This document shows positions 18,183-26,327 of a DNA stretch of 64,000 nt, piece after piece. How positions within the stretch are numbered: position 1 is the stretch's first letter; each line of letters begins with the position of its first letter. The DNA comes from Leisingera sp. SS27 (GTDB lineage: Bacteria; Pseudomonadota; Alphaproteobacteria; Rhodobacterales; Rhodobacteraceae), in NCBI RefSeq assembly GCF_028368855.1, contig NZ_JAQNCY010000008.1, positions 62,001 to 126,000 on the forward strand, in the 5' to 3' direction. Below the pieces are notes generated by a model. It saw nothing but the letters and a program-made list of their open reading frames with translations. It had not been told where the DNA came from and ran no database searches. The translations under genes were made by a program, and so were the position numbers.

Positions 18183-18309
18183 TTATGGTGAAACAGCGCC
18201 TTTCCGCCCACTATGTAGGGCCTCAGCCAAGCCGCGTTCCTGCACTGTTCCTGCCGCGGCCGCCAGACAAACCGGATCGAAAACGGAGCCGTTGAGAAAA
18301 GCCCAGGCG

Positions 18310-19113
18310 TCAGCTTCGGAATATCCGCTTCATTTCGGTGTCGAAGTGAGCCCATGTCAGGCTGGCACTGTTGCCGGCATAGCCCTCATAATAGGATTTT
18401 CCACTGGAGACCGGCAGTCCGGCCCAGATCTTGGCCAAGTTCAGCATGAAGGTCTTGCGCGGCATCTCTGATGCCAGGAAGGCGCTATAGCCAGCCTCCT
18501 CGATCAGCTGATGCGCCAGCTGGTCCTGCAGCTCCGGCGTGAAGCGCGCCTGCGGTTTCACGCCCTGATGCTTAACCAGCCGCCGCAGTGTTGCGGGGAT
18601 GAACTGATAGCGCCCGATGGCATGGGGCTGGCCGGGGGTGGCGTCGATCCAGGCGTTGATTTCGGCGATGGTCATGCTTGTCGGCTTCTTCGGCGGTTTG
18701 CGGGTGGCGCCGTATTGCACCGCATCATACTGCGCCTTGCCGGCCTCAGCGCTGGCGATCAGATCCAGAAGGCGCTTGACGCTGGGCGGGGCCTTCAGGA
18801 TCGGGGCAAACAGCCCGCCGCCGCTGCGGCCGCGGAACAGGCTGGCTGCACCGGGGTTGAGCGATACCGCCCCGCGCCCCTGATCCGCGCCGGGCAAGGT
18901 GTCCGGCAGCAGGCTGGCAACCGCCTGCGGTGCAGGGGCCGCAGCGGCGGGCGCCGGTCCTGGCATCGGGGCAGAGGCCTTTTGCAGGAAGAAATTATTG
19001 CCAACCAGCGAATAACCTTGCGCGCTGACGGCGGCTGCTGTGCACATCAGCAGCGCCAGAAACGTCACGATCAGGGCAAGGGCGCTCATTCTGAGGGGCA
19101 TGGGAACCTGCAT
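18310..19113 (-). CDS. Secreted lysozyme-like (phage-type muramidase fold) protein
   Basis: The 267-residue protein has a signal peptide (MSALALIVTFLALLMCTAAA), an Ala/Pro-rich linker to about residue 70, and a C-terminal lysozyme-like domain. In that domain LLDLIASAEAGKAQYDAV carries the probable catalytic Glu (SAEAG), and HAIGRYQFIPATLRRLV is the GRYQF substrate-groove motif seen in lambda-endolysin-like and GH104-type enzymes. It probably cuts glycan strands in the periplasm. It sits directly upstream of mreB on the same strand, so a role in cell-wall remodelling is a reasonable inference. Start choice is uncertain: ATGs at 19113, 19101 and 19089 all keep the signal peptide. Confidence 0.75.
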   Translation of the reverse strand: MQVPMPLRMSALALIVTFLALLMCTAAAVSAQGYSLVGNNFFLQKASAPMPGPAPAAAAPAPQAVASLLPDTLPGADQGRGAVSLNPGAASLFRGRSGGGLFAPILKAPPSVKRLLDLIASAEAGKAQYDAVQYGATRKPPKKPTSMTIAEINAWIDATPGQPHAIGRYQFIPATLRRLVKHQGVKPQARFTPELQDQLAHQLIEEAGYSAFLASEMPRKTFMLNLAKIWAGLPVSSGKSYYEGYAGNSASLTWAHFDTEMKRIFRS

Positions 19114-19222
19114 TCTGCGGTATCTTGTCGGGATGCAGTCTGCCGCAGCGGGGTTGAGATTCCGTTTATCCAGCTTACGCGGCCTCTTCCGCCCTTTGAA
19201 AATAGCGGCTAGAGGGGGGCCT

Positions 19223-20017
19223 ATGCTCTCATATCAGCACATCTACCACGCCGGAAACCTGGCCGATGTTCAGAAGCACGCGCTGCTGGCATGGATGCTG
19301 GCCTATCTCACCCGCAAGGACAAACCGGTCAGCTATATCGAGACCCACGCGGGCCGGGGGCTCTATCAGCTGGACGCACCTGAAGCTGTAAAGACCGGCG
19401 AGGCGGAGCAGGGCATCACCAAGGTGCTGGCAGAGCAGGGGCTGGCGGCGGACCACCCGCTGCACCGCGCACTGTCGGAGACCCGAAAGGCACACGGTGC
19501 AGCGGCCTATCCGGGTTCGCCGCTGATCGCGGCCTCTTTGCTGCGCGCTGGTGACTCGCTGCATTTTGCCGAGCTGCACCCGCAGGAAAATGCCGCATTA
19601 CGCGCGGCGCTGAAGCCCTGGAAGGCCAAGGTGCACCAGCAGGACGGGTTCGAGCTCGCCATGTCGCTGGCACCGCCAACCCCGCGCCGCGGCCTCTTGC
19701 TGATCGACCCGAGCTACGAGATCAAATCCGACTATGCCCGCATCCCCGGCATCATCGGCCAGCTGCACAAAAAGTGGAACGTCGGCGTCATCGCGCTTTG
19801 GTATCCGATCCTGAGGGACGGCAGCCACAAACAGATGCTGAAGGCGCTGGAAAGCCAAGGGCTGCCTGATGCGCTGCGCCACGAGGTGTCCTTTCCGCCC
19901 GTGCGCGAAGGCCACCGGATGGTGGGCAGCGGCATGTTCGTAGTCAATGCTCCTTACGGCGCGGCGGCGGAAGCCGCGCGCATTTCGGAGCTGTTCGGCA
20001 CGGTTTCCCGCAAGTAG
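19223..20017 (+). CDS. rlmJ: 23S rRNA (adenine(2030)-N(6))-methyltransferase
   Basis: The 264-residue protein begins MLSYQHIYHAGNLADVQKHA, the diagnostic N-terminus of RlmJ (YhiR). SAM binding uses YIETHAGRGLYQL, and the N6-adenine methylase catalytic motif is LLLIDPSYEIKSDY, where DPSY corresponds to the DPPF/Y motif. It methylates A2030 in 23S rRNA. The ATG at 19223 follows GAGGGGGGCC; the frame is open further upstream but that part is unrelated to the family. It is divergent from the lysozyme-like gene. In E. coli RlmJ was once linked to DNA use as a nutrient; the methylase role is better established. Confidence 0.94.
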   Translation: MLSYQHIYHAGNLADVQKHALLAWMLAYLTRKDKPVSYIETHAGRGLYQLDAPEAVKTGEAEQGITKVLAEQGLAADHPLHRALSETRKAHGAAAYPGSPLIAASLLRAGDSLHFAELHPQENAALRAALKPWKAKVHQQDGFELAMSLAPPTPRRGLLLIDPSYEIKSDYARIPGIIGQLHKKWNVGVIALWYPILRDGSHKQMLKALESQGLPDALRHEVSFPPVREGHRMVGSGMFVVNAPYGAAAEAARISELFGTVSRK

Positions 20018-20347
20018 CTCCGGATCGCGCGTTCCACCCGCGCAATCAGTGCTGCGCCGCCAGCCTCGCCGGCTCATGCAGCTGCGTTGATCATACCCTT
20101 GGCGATGGCGATGACGTCGCGCGCTTCTAACTGGCCTGCGGCCGGGCAAACCGGCGGATGGTTTTCAGAACGAGCTGCGCCATCTTCTCTGCCAGCGCCG
20201 CGATTGCCGGTGCCAGCTGCAAGTGCTGCTCGGCGTGCTCAGCCTCCATCGCCAGCGCTGGCAGCCCGGATCCTGCGCGGCTGAGTTTCTAATAGGTTTT
20301 GATATCCAGCGCTTTCCCGCTACGCTTCTCAGCAGGGAGGGCGCCAG
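20018..20347. other. Intergenic stretch between rlmJ and the adenylate cyclase gene
   Basis: No convincing intact gene is seen. On the minus strand there is a 40-codon ORF starting MEAEHAEQHLQLAPAIAALA (about 20127-20248), just after an in-frame stop, and in another frame a piece ending EARDVIAIAKGMINAAA. Together they could be remnants of one decayed gene, but neither has a good ribosome-binding site. The last 20 bases hold the AGGGAGG site used by the cyclase gene. Confidence 0.4.
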
Positions 20348-22093
20348 ATGGAACGCAGGCTGGCCGCCGTGCTGGCGGCAGATATGGTTGGCTACAGCCG
20401 TCTGATGGACGTGGATGAGCAGGGCACGCTGGCCCGGTTGCGCACCCACCGGATCGAACTCATTGACCCTGCTATCTCCAAGAACCGCGGCTCCATCATC
20501 AAAACCACCGGCGACGGAATGCTTGTCGAGTTTCCCAGTGTCTGCGATGCGGTGGCCTGCGCTGCCGAGGTGCAGGACCGGATGCGCCGCCGCAACGCCG
20601 ATGTGGCGCCCGGCAAGCGCATCCAATTCCGGATCGGCGTGAACCTTGGCGATATCATCTTTGAAGATGGCGACATCTACGGCAGTGGTGTGAATGTGGC
20701 GGCAAGGCTGGAGCAGTTTGCTGGCACAGGGGATGTCTGCATATCCGCCGCGGTTTTTGATCAGGTCCGGCGCATGGGCAGCTTGCAGTTCGAGGATCTG
20801 GGACTGCAGCAGCTCAAAAATATTGCAGAACCGGTACAGGTCTACCGGCTTTTGTTTGAGGAGGATGCCGCCGGTACCACGCCGGATCCGGATCAAAACA
20901 CGGCTGAACAGGCAGCCGTAGTCAAACCTTCCATAGCGGTGCTGCCCTTTGCCAATATGAGCGGGGACCCGGAGCAGGAGTTTTTTGCCGACGGGCTGAC
21001 CGAGGATATCCTGACCGAACTCAGCCGCCGCCATGAATTGTTCGTGATCTCCCGCAATTCGACCTTTGTCTACAAGGGAAAGGCGGTGAACATCCGGGAA
21101 GTGGCGGAAAAGCTCGGCGCCCGCTACATCGTCGAAGGCAGCGTACGCAAAGGCGGCAACCGTGTCCGGATTACTGTGCAGCTGATCGACAGCTGCAACG
21201 ATTCCCATATCTGGGCAGAGAAATACGACCGTACCCTCGACGATATCTTTGAAATCCAGGATGAGGTGACATCAGCGATTGTTGCCACCCTTCCCGGGCG
21301 GATCGAGGCGGCGCAGCAGGACGAAGTTTCACGCAAAAAGCCATCGAATCTGGCGGCCTATGAATGCGTACTGGCGGCCAAGGTGCTGCATCACCGCAGC
21401 ACGGCTGAAGACAATGCCAAGGCGATGGAGCTGATCGACCGCGCGGTGGAGCTGGACCCGGAGTTCGCCCATGCGCACGCTTGGCGCGGCTGCATTCGCG
21501 GTCAGGCCTGGGGGTATGGCTGGTGCGATGATGTTGAGGGGATGCTGCAGCTTGCGCTGGAGGCGATCCGGAAAGCCGCGTCGATGGATGACAACGATGC
21601 GGACGTGCACCGGCTGATGGCGGCGGTTTCCATCCTGCAGGACAATCTTGACCAGGCGCAGTACCACCAGGAACGCGCCCTGTCGCTTAATCCGAACTAC
21701 GATCTGGTTGTGGTGCAGATGGGCGAGCTCCTTACCTGGCAGGGACGGCCGGAGGAGGGCGCGGAATGGATCGAGAAGGCGATGCGCCTCAACCCGCATT
21801 TCCCTGTGCGGTTCTGGAGCCACCTCGGCAAGGCGCATTTCACCGCCCGGCTCTATGCGGAGGCTTTGACGGATTTCAAACGCTTGCCTGCGCTGGACGC
21901 GGTTCAGACAGGTTTGGTCGCGGCGTGCCACAGCTGGCTGGGCAATGCACAGCAGGCGCAGGACTGCGTGGCGCAAATCCGGGCGATGCAGCCGGGGGCC
22001 ACAGCGGAGACTTTGCTGGCCGGTCTGCATTACGGCCGCAGCGAGGACAAGGAGCATTTCATTGAAGGGCTGCGCAAGGCCGGGCTGGAGTAG
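20348..22093 (+). CDS. Class III adenylate/guanylate cyclase with TolB-like and TPR domains
   Basis: The 581-residue protein has three parts. Residues 1-165 form a class III cyclase domain: the first metal Asp in VLAADMVGYSRLM, the second in KTTGDGMLVEF, and the transition-state Asn/Arg in VNVAARLEQF. Residues 195-310 form a TolB/FlgO-like domain (SIAVLPFANMSGDPEQEFFA, ARYIVEGSVRKGGNRVRI, DSHIWAEKYDR). The rest holds several tetratricopeptide repeats (for example AMELIDRAVELDPEFAHAHA). This three-part form is common in Rhizobiales and Rhodobacterales and probably makes cAMP under an unknown signal. No transmembrane helix is seen. A strong terminator follows. Confidence 0.9.
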   Translation: MERRLAAVLAADMVGYSRLMDVDEQGTLARLRTHRIELIDPAISKNRGSIIKTTGDGMLVEFPSVCDAVACAAEVQDRMRRRNADVAPGKRIQFRIGVNLGDIIFEDGDIYGSGVNVAARLEQFAGTGDVCISAAVFDQVRRMGSLQFEDLGLQQLKNIAEPVQVYRLLFEEDAAGTTPDPDQNTAEQAAVVKPSIAVLPFANMSGDPEQEFFADGLTEDILTELSRRHELFVISRNSTFVYKGKAVNIREVAEKLGARYIVEGSVRKGGNRVRITVQLIDSCNDSHIWAEKYDRTLDDIFEIQDEVTSAIVATLPGRIEAAQQDEVSRKKPSNLAAYECVLAAKVLHHRSTAEDNAKAMELIDRAVELDPEFAHAHAWRGCIRGQAWGYGWCDDVEGMLQLALEAIRKAASMDDNDADVHRLMAAVSILQDNLDQAQYHQERALSLNPNYDLVVVQMGELLTWQGRPEEGAEWIEKAMRLNPHFPVRFWSHLGKAHFTARLYAEALTDFKRLPALDAVQTGLVAACHSWLGNAQQAQDCVAQIRAMQPGATAETLLAGLHYGRSEDKEHFIEGLRKAGLE

Positions 22094-22112
22094 GCCGCTG
22101 CAGGTGCAAAGC

Positions 22113-22144
22113 AAAAGGGCGCCGCAGCGGGCGCCCTTTTTCTT
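22113..22144. terminator. Bidirectional rho-independent terminator
   Basis: AAAAGGGCGCC-GCAGCG-GGCGCCCTTTT has perfect 11-bp arms and a 6-nt loop, continuing into T-rich sequence on the plus strand. It lies between the converging cyclase (+) and leuA (-) genes. Confidence 0.95.
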
Positions 22145-22159
22145 TCAATGGAGCCTAGC

Positions 22160-23746
22160 TCAGGCGAGATCCTTATAGGAAATCTCCTTGGTGTCAGCGC
22201 CTTCGCCCACCCGGCCGCGGCGCACGATCAAGCGGTTCAGTGCGTTCACATAGGCCTTGGCCGAGGCCACAACCGTGTCGGTGTTGGCGCTTTCGCCGGT
22301 GGCGATATTGCCGTCCTCTTCCAGCCGCACAGACACGGTTGCCTGTGCGTCGGTGCCCTCGGTGACCGCATGAACCTGATAAAGCTGCAGGCGGGCGGTG
22401 TTCGGATAGATCTTACGGATCGCCTTGAAGGTGGCATCCACCGGGCCATCTCCCTCGGCGGTCTCGGTGACGTCGTTGCCGTCGATCTCCATCTCTACGG
22501 TGGATTCCGCCGGGCCGCCGGTGCCGCAGACCACTTTCATCGAAACGATCTTGAGGTGGTCGTTCTCCGCGTCAGTCCCGATACGCATCAGCGCAATGAG
22601 GTCGTCGTCGAACACTTCTTTCTTGCGGTCGGCCAGCTCTTTGAAACGGACAAAGACGTCTTTCAGCTGGTTGTCGCCCACGTCATAGCCGAGGTGCTCG
22701 AGCTTGTCGCGCAGCGCCGCACGGCCGGAGTGTTTGCCCAAGGGCAGCGAGGTGCCGGAGAGGCCGATGTCCTCTGGTCGCATGATCTCGAAGTTCTCAC
22801 GGTTCTTCAGCATGCCATCCTGGTGGATGCCGCTTTCATGGGCAAAGGCGTTCTTGCCGACAATTGCCTTGTTGGGCTGCACCACGAAGCCGGAAACGGT
22901 CGAGACCCGGCGCGAGACATGCATGATCTTGGTGGTGTCGATGCCGGTCGACCAGGGCATGATGTCATTGCGCGTTTTCAGAGCCATCACAACTTCCTCA
23001 AGCGCGGTGTTGCCTGCCCGCTCGCCGAGGCCGTTGATGGTGCATTCGATCTGCCGCGCGCCGCCCGCCACTGCGGCCAACGCGTTGGCGGTCGCCATGC
23101 CCAGGTCGTTGTGGCAGTGGGTGGCAAAAACCACCTCATCCGCGCCCGGCACGGTCTCAATCAGCCGCTTGATCAGGTCGGCGCTTTCCGCGGGTGCGGT
23201 GTAACCCACGGTATCAGGGATGTTGATGGTGGTGGCCCCGGCCTTAATGGCGATCTCGATCACCCGGCACAGGTAATCCCACTCGGTCCGGGTCGCATCC
23301 ATCGGCGACCACTGAACGTTGTCCACCAGGTTGCGGGCGTGGGTCACGGTTTCGTGGATCTTGTCGGCCATCTCGTCCATGGTGAGGTTCGGGATGGCGC
23401 GGTGCAGCGGCGAGGTGCCGATAAAGGTGTGGATGCGCGGCTGCGCGGCCTTGCGCACCGCTTCGGCGCAGCGGTCGATGTCCTTGAAATTGGCGCGCGC
23501 CAAGCCGCAGATCATCGCGTTTTTCGAACGCTCGGCAATCTCGGACACGGCGGCAAAGTCGCCTTCGGAGGCAATCGGGAAGCCGGCCTCGATGATGTCC
23601 ACGCCCATCTCGTCCAGAAGCTCGGCAATCTCCAGCTTCTCGTCATGGGTCATGGTGGCGCCGGGGCTCTGCTCGCCGTCGCGCAGGGTCGTGTCGAAAA
23701 TCAATACACGGGATTTGTCGCCGGAAATCGGGGATGCGTTTGTCAT
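22160..23746 (-). CDS. leuA: 2-isopropylmalate synthase
   Basis: The 528-residue enzyme condenses acetyl-CoA and 2-oxoisovalerate, the first committed step of leucine synthesis. The HMGL-like TIM barrel begins VLIFDTTLRDGEQSPGATM with the metal Asp and catalytic Arg; the HxH metal motif is VVFATHCHNDLGMATANAL; GAERQIECTINGLGERAGNT-like residues lie around residue 230. The C-terminal regulatory domain (about 395-515) should bind leucine for feedback inhibition. The ATG at 23744-23746 was chosen because the protein there begins as in homologues; an upstream in-frame ATG adds 15 residues. A Leu-rich leader peptide and hairpin lie upstream, so transcription or translation is probably attenuated by leucyl-tRNA supply. 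Confidence 0.96.
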   Translation of the reverse strand: MTNASPISGDKSRVLIFDTTLRDGEQSPGATMTHDEKLEIAELLDEMGVDIIEAGFPIASEGDFAAVSEIAERSKNAMICGLARANFKDIDRCAEAVRKAAQPRIHTFIGTSPLHRAIPNLTMDEMADKIHETVTHARNLVDNVQWSPMDATRTEWDYLCRVIEIAIKAGATTINIPDTVGYTAPAESADLIKRLIETVPGADEVVFATHCHNDLGMATANALAAVAGGARQIECTINGLGERAGNTALEEVVMALKTRNDIMPWSTGIDTTKIMHVSRRVSTVSGFVVQPNKAIVGKNAFAHESGIHQDGMLKNRENFEIMRPEDIGLSGTSLPLGKHSGRAALRDKLEHLGYDVGDNQLKDVFVRFKELADRKKEVFDDDLIALMRIGTDAENDHLKIVSMKVVCGTGGPAESTVEMEIDGNDVTETAEGDGPVDATFKAIRKIYPNTARLQLYQVHAVTEGTDAQATVSVRLEEDGNIATGESANTDTVVASAKAYVNALNRLIVRRGRVGEGADTKEISYKDLA

Positions 23747-23818
23747 GATGGTATCTCTTGTCTCTGTCCTAGGCCCTTCCAGGGTATTCATAGCCTTCGA
23801 TGGCGCGCGTGCGGCAAT

Positions 23819-23855
23819 CCTCTGAGCGGGCGCGCCGGAAGGGCACGCTCAGAGG
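23819..23855 (-). promoter_or_regulatory. Attenuator-type hairpin in the leuA leader
   Basis: On the minus strand CCTCTGAGCG and CGCTCAGAGG form a perfect 10-bp stem around a 17-nt loop. The 5' arm covers the last Leu codon and the stop codon of the leader peptide, so a ribosome at the stop would block the stem. A further complementary pair, GGCGCGC in the loop and GCGCGCC at 23802-23808, could make an alternative fold. No U-tract was seen, so the output could be Rho-dependent termination or blocking of leuA translation. Confidence 0.7.
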
Positions 23856-23935
23856 CGGGCTAGGATCAGTAGGGCGCGCAGAGCTGCACCGCGGGTGGCG
23901 GTGGCGGCAATAGTGGTATCTGCGCAAATGGTCAT
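23849..23935 (-). CDS. Leucine-rich leader peptide upstream of leuA (28 residues)
   Basis: An ATG at 23933-23935 opens a 28-codon ORF ending in TGA. Its last ten residues are LRALLILARL, five leucines coded CTG, CTA, CTG, CTA and CTC. CTA is normally rare in such G+C-rich genomes, so its double use fits a sensor of charged tRNA-Leu. The first part reads MTICADTTIAATATRGAA. The gap to the leuA start is about 100 bp and contains the paired hairpin. Leader peptides for leuA have been predicted by comparative genomics in Alphaproteobacteria; this one was read directly here. No Shine-Dalgarno sequence precedes it, and a promoter-like -10 lies so close that the transcript may start at the AUG. Confidence 0.8.
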   Translation of the reverse strand: MTICADTTIAATATRGAALRALLILARL

Positions 23936-23942
23936 GGCAGGG

Positions 23943-23971
23943 ATTTATACAGAGGCGGCACCGAATGGAAA
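23943..23971 (-). promoter_or_regulatory. Candidate promoter of the leuA leader transcript
   Basis: On the minus strand TATAAAT (23943-23949) is a strong -10 candidate, with TTTCCA (23966-23971) 16 bp upstream as a weak -35. Transcription would start about 6-8 bp after the -10, at or next to the leader AUG at 23935. Confidence 0.5.
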
Positions 23972-24250
23972 GGGGGATTCTGCCCGCCGGGAATTCGGAC
24001 GTTGCTGCCCGGGCACGCCACGGTGCCGGCGGTGCTGTATGCGGGTGTATGCGGTAAGTGCAAGACAATATTGAAAAAGGGCTATAATATAAGTAAGGGC
24101 CTGCCGCAGTTTCAATGCGGCAGTTTGTCCGCACTGCGCCTTTTTTATGAGGCGGGAACGGCAATGGGTCTTGCGCTGGCGGCTTTTCCGGCGTTGACAC
24201 CCCGGATCCGGCGCTCCCGTAGGGAAATGCGCCATCGATAGGAGGAAAAA

Positions 24251-24685
24251 GTGTCGAATAAAATTGTCCTTGGATATGACGACAGCGAAGCCGCCAAATC
24301 GGCGCTTGCTTTTGCCGTCAGCCTTGCCAAAGCGCAAGGGGCAGAGCTGGTGATCGCGCATGTGCTGGAATGGTCGCCTTATTCTTTCCTCACCCCGGAG
24401 GAGATCGAGCAGCGCCACAAGCGCCGCGAAGAAGAGCTGAAACGTGCAGAGGACGCCTTGCTGGCACCCGTGCGCAAAAGCCTTGAGGACGACGGTGTCA
24501 CCGTCTCGACTGAGCTGCAATACGGCCATATCGCGGAAACCCTGATCGATGTGATCAAGAAGAGTGGCGCCAGCCACCTGATCATCGGCCGCACCGGCCA
24601 TTCGGCCCTGTCTTCGCGGCTGTTCGGTTCTGTTGCGGGCAGCCTGGCCCAGGCGGCCCCGGTTCCGGTCACCATCGTTCCCTAA
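24251..24685 (+). CDS. Universal stress protein (UspA family, ATP-binding type)
   Basis: The 144-residue single-domain Usp starts at GTG 24251 after a strong GGAGGAAAAA site. It begins SNKIVLGYDDSEAAKSALAF and ends with the ATP-binding motif GRTG-x9-GS (IIGRTGHSALSSRLFGSVA) and VPVTIVP. Members with this motif bind ATP. A helical insertion EEIEQRHKRREEELKRAEDA lies in the middle. It is 21 bp upstream of the AGCS symporter gene on the same strand, so the two are likely one operon; Usp proteins encoded beside transporters often regulate them, which is an inference here. Confidence 0.93.
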   Translation: MSNKIVLGYDDSEAAKSALAFAVSLAKAQGAELVIAHVLEWSPYSFLTPEEIEQRHKRREEELKRAEDALLAPVRKSLEDDGVTVSTELQYGHIAETLIDVIKKSGASHLIIGRTGHSALSSRLFGSVAGSLAQAAPVPVTIVP

Positions 24686-24706
24686 AGATAAACTCAGAGG
24701 ACAGTC

Positions 24707-26251
24707 ATGAGGAAATCAATTAAGGCGGCAGCCCTGTCTGCGCCGCTGCTGCTGGCCGCAACCGCGCCGGCGATGGCACAATCCGTCGATGAGCGCGTCA
24801 ATGAGCTGTTTGCCAGCTCCACCGGCTGGTTCGTCAACCTGATCTTCAGCCCGTTTCCCGGCACCAGCTTCCCCTGGATCGTGGCCTGGCTGGTGATCGC
24901 GGCCACCGTATTCACACTCTACTTCGGCCTGATCCAGTTCCGCGCTTTCCCGCACTCGATTTCGCTGGTCAAAGGCGACTACTCCGACCCCAACGATGCG
25001 GGTGAGGTCAGCCACTTTCAGGCGCTGGCAACCGCGCTTTCAGGCACGGTCGGCCTCGGCAATATCGCCGGCGTTGCGGTGGCGGTCGGCATCGGCGGCC
25101 CCGGTGCAACCTTCTGGATGATCCTGGCCGGCCTGATGGGCATGGCCTCCAAGTTCACCGAATGCACCCTGGGCGTGAAATACCGCAATGAGTTCGAAGA
25201 CGGCCACGTCTCCGGCGGCCCGATGTATTACATGACCAAGGGCTTTGCCGAGCGCGGCCTGCCGATGGGTAAGTTCCTGGCGGTGCTGTTCTCGGTGTTC
25301 TGTATCCTCGGCGCCTTTGGCGGCGGCAACATGTTCCAGGCCAACCAGGCGCACGCGCAGATCTCCGGCGTCGTTGGCGACTATCCGGGCTGGATCACCG
25401 GTGTGGTGTTTGCTGCGGTGGTCTTTGCCGTGATTGTCGGCGGCCTGAAATCCATCGCCCGGGTGACCGAAAAGGTCGTGCCGTTCATGGGCGTCATGTA
25501 TGTGGCGGCGGCGCTGGTTATTCTTGGGATGAACGCCGACAAGATCGGCTGGGCATTCGGCGAGATCTTCAACGGCGCCTTCACCGGTGCAGGTGTTGCC
25601 GGCGGCATGGTCGGCGCGCTGATCCAGGGCTTCAAGCGTGCGGCCTTCTCGAACGAGGCGGGCGTTGGCTCCGCGGCGATCGCGCACTCCGCGGTGAAGA
25701 CCAAGGAACCGATCACCGAAGGCTTTGTGTCGCTGCTGGAACCCTTCATCGACACCGTGGTGATCTGCACCATGACCGCGCTGGTGATCATCATCACCGG
25801 TCAGCTGATCCAGGATCCGAACACCGGCCTCTACCTGCTGGACGAAGGCGCAAGCACCATTCAGACCGTGGACGGCAACAAGGGCGTGGCGCTGACTTCT
25901 GCGGCGTTCTCCTCGGCCTTCAGCTGGTTCCAGTACGTGCTGGCGCTGGCAGTGATCCTGTTCGCGTTCTCCACCATGATCAGCTGGTCCTACTACGGCC
26001 TCAAGGCCTGGACCTTCCTGTTCGGCGAAGGCCAGACCACCGAACTGGTGTTCAAGGTGATCTTCTGCATCTTCGTGGTGATCGGCGCAGCGGCAAACCT
26101 CGGCCCGGTGATCGACTTCTCCGACGCGGCAATCTTTGCCATGGCGGTGGTCAACATCATCGCGCTCTACTTCCTGATGCCGATCGTCAAGAAAGAGCTG
26201 AACAGCTACATGGCGCGCCTGAAATCGGGTGAGATCAAGAAATACAGCTGA
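24707..26251 (+). CDS. Alanine/glycine:cation symporter (AGCS family)
   Basis: The 514-residue membrane protein has about eleven transmembrane segments. It carries the AGCS signature region around ALATALSGTVGLGNIAGVAV, GGPGATFWMILAGLMGMASK and the SGGPMYYMTKGFAERGL motif, with FSNEAGVGSAAIAHS later. Such carriers import alanine, glycine or related amino acids with Na+ or H+. The N-terminus (MRKSIKAAALSAPLLLAATA, ending AMAQ) looks like a cleavable signal peptide, which is not typical of E. coli relatives. It follows the Usp gene by 21 bp; a terminator follows the stop. Confidence 0.95.
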   Translation: MRKSIKAAALSAPLLLAATAPAMAQSVDERVNELFASSTGWFVNLIFSPFPGTSFPWIVAWLVIAATVFTLYFGLIQFRAFPHSISLVKGDYSDPNDAGEVSHFQALATALSGTVGLGNIAGVAVAVGIGGPGATFWMILAGLMGMASKFTECTLGVKYRNEFEDGHVSGGPMYYMTKGFAERGLPMGKFLAVLFSVFCILGAFGGGNMFQANQAHAQISGVVGDYPGWITGVVFAAVVFAVIVGGLKSIARVTEKVVPFMGVMYVAAALVILGMNADKIGWAFGEIFNGAFTGAGVAGGMVGALIQGFKRAAFSNEAGVGSAAIAHSAVKTKEPITEGFVSLLEPFIDTVVICTMTALVIIITGQLIQDPNTGLYLLDEGASTIQTVDGNKGVALTSAAFSSAFSWFQYVLALAVILFAFSTMISWSYYGLKAWTFLFGEGQTTELVFKVIFCIFVVIGAAANLGPVIDFSDAAIFAMAVVNIIALYFLMPIVKKELNSYMARLKSGEIKKYS

Positions 26252-26285
26252 TCGGCCCCATCCTGATCAAAGCTGAATGAGACAG

Positions 26286-26314
26286 GCCTTCCCGGGCATC
26301 CGGGGAGGCTTTTT
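26286..26314 (+). terminator. Rho-independent terminator after the AGCS gene
   Basis: GCCTTCCCGG-GCAT-CCGGGGAGGC is a 10-bp stem with one G-T pair and a 4-nt loop, followed by TTTTTCTTT. Confidence 0.92.
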
Positions 26315-26327
26315 CTTTGGCTGGCCC

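Noticed and set aside
24002-24241. Small ORF upstream of the universal stress gene
   Set aside because: It lacks a ribosome-binding site, has low-quality codon use, and covers a hairpin-rich intergenic region.
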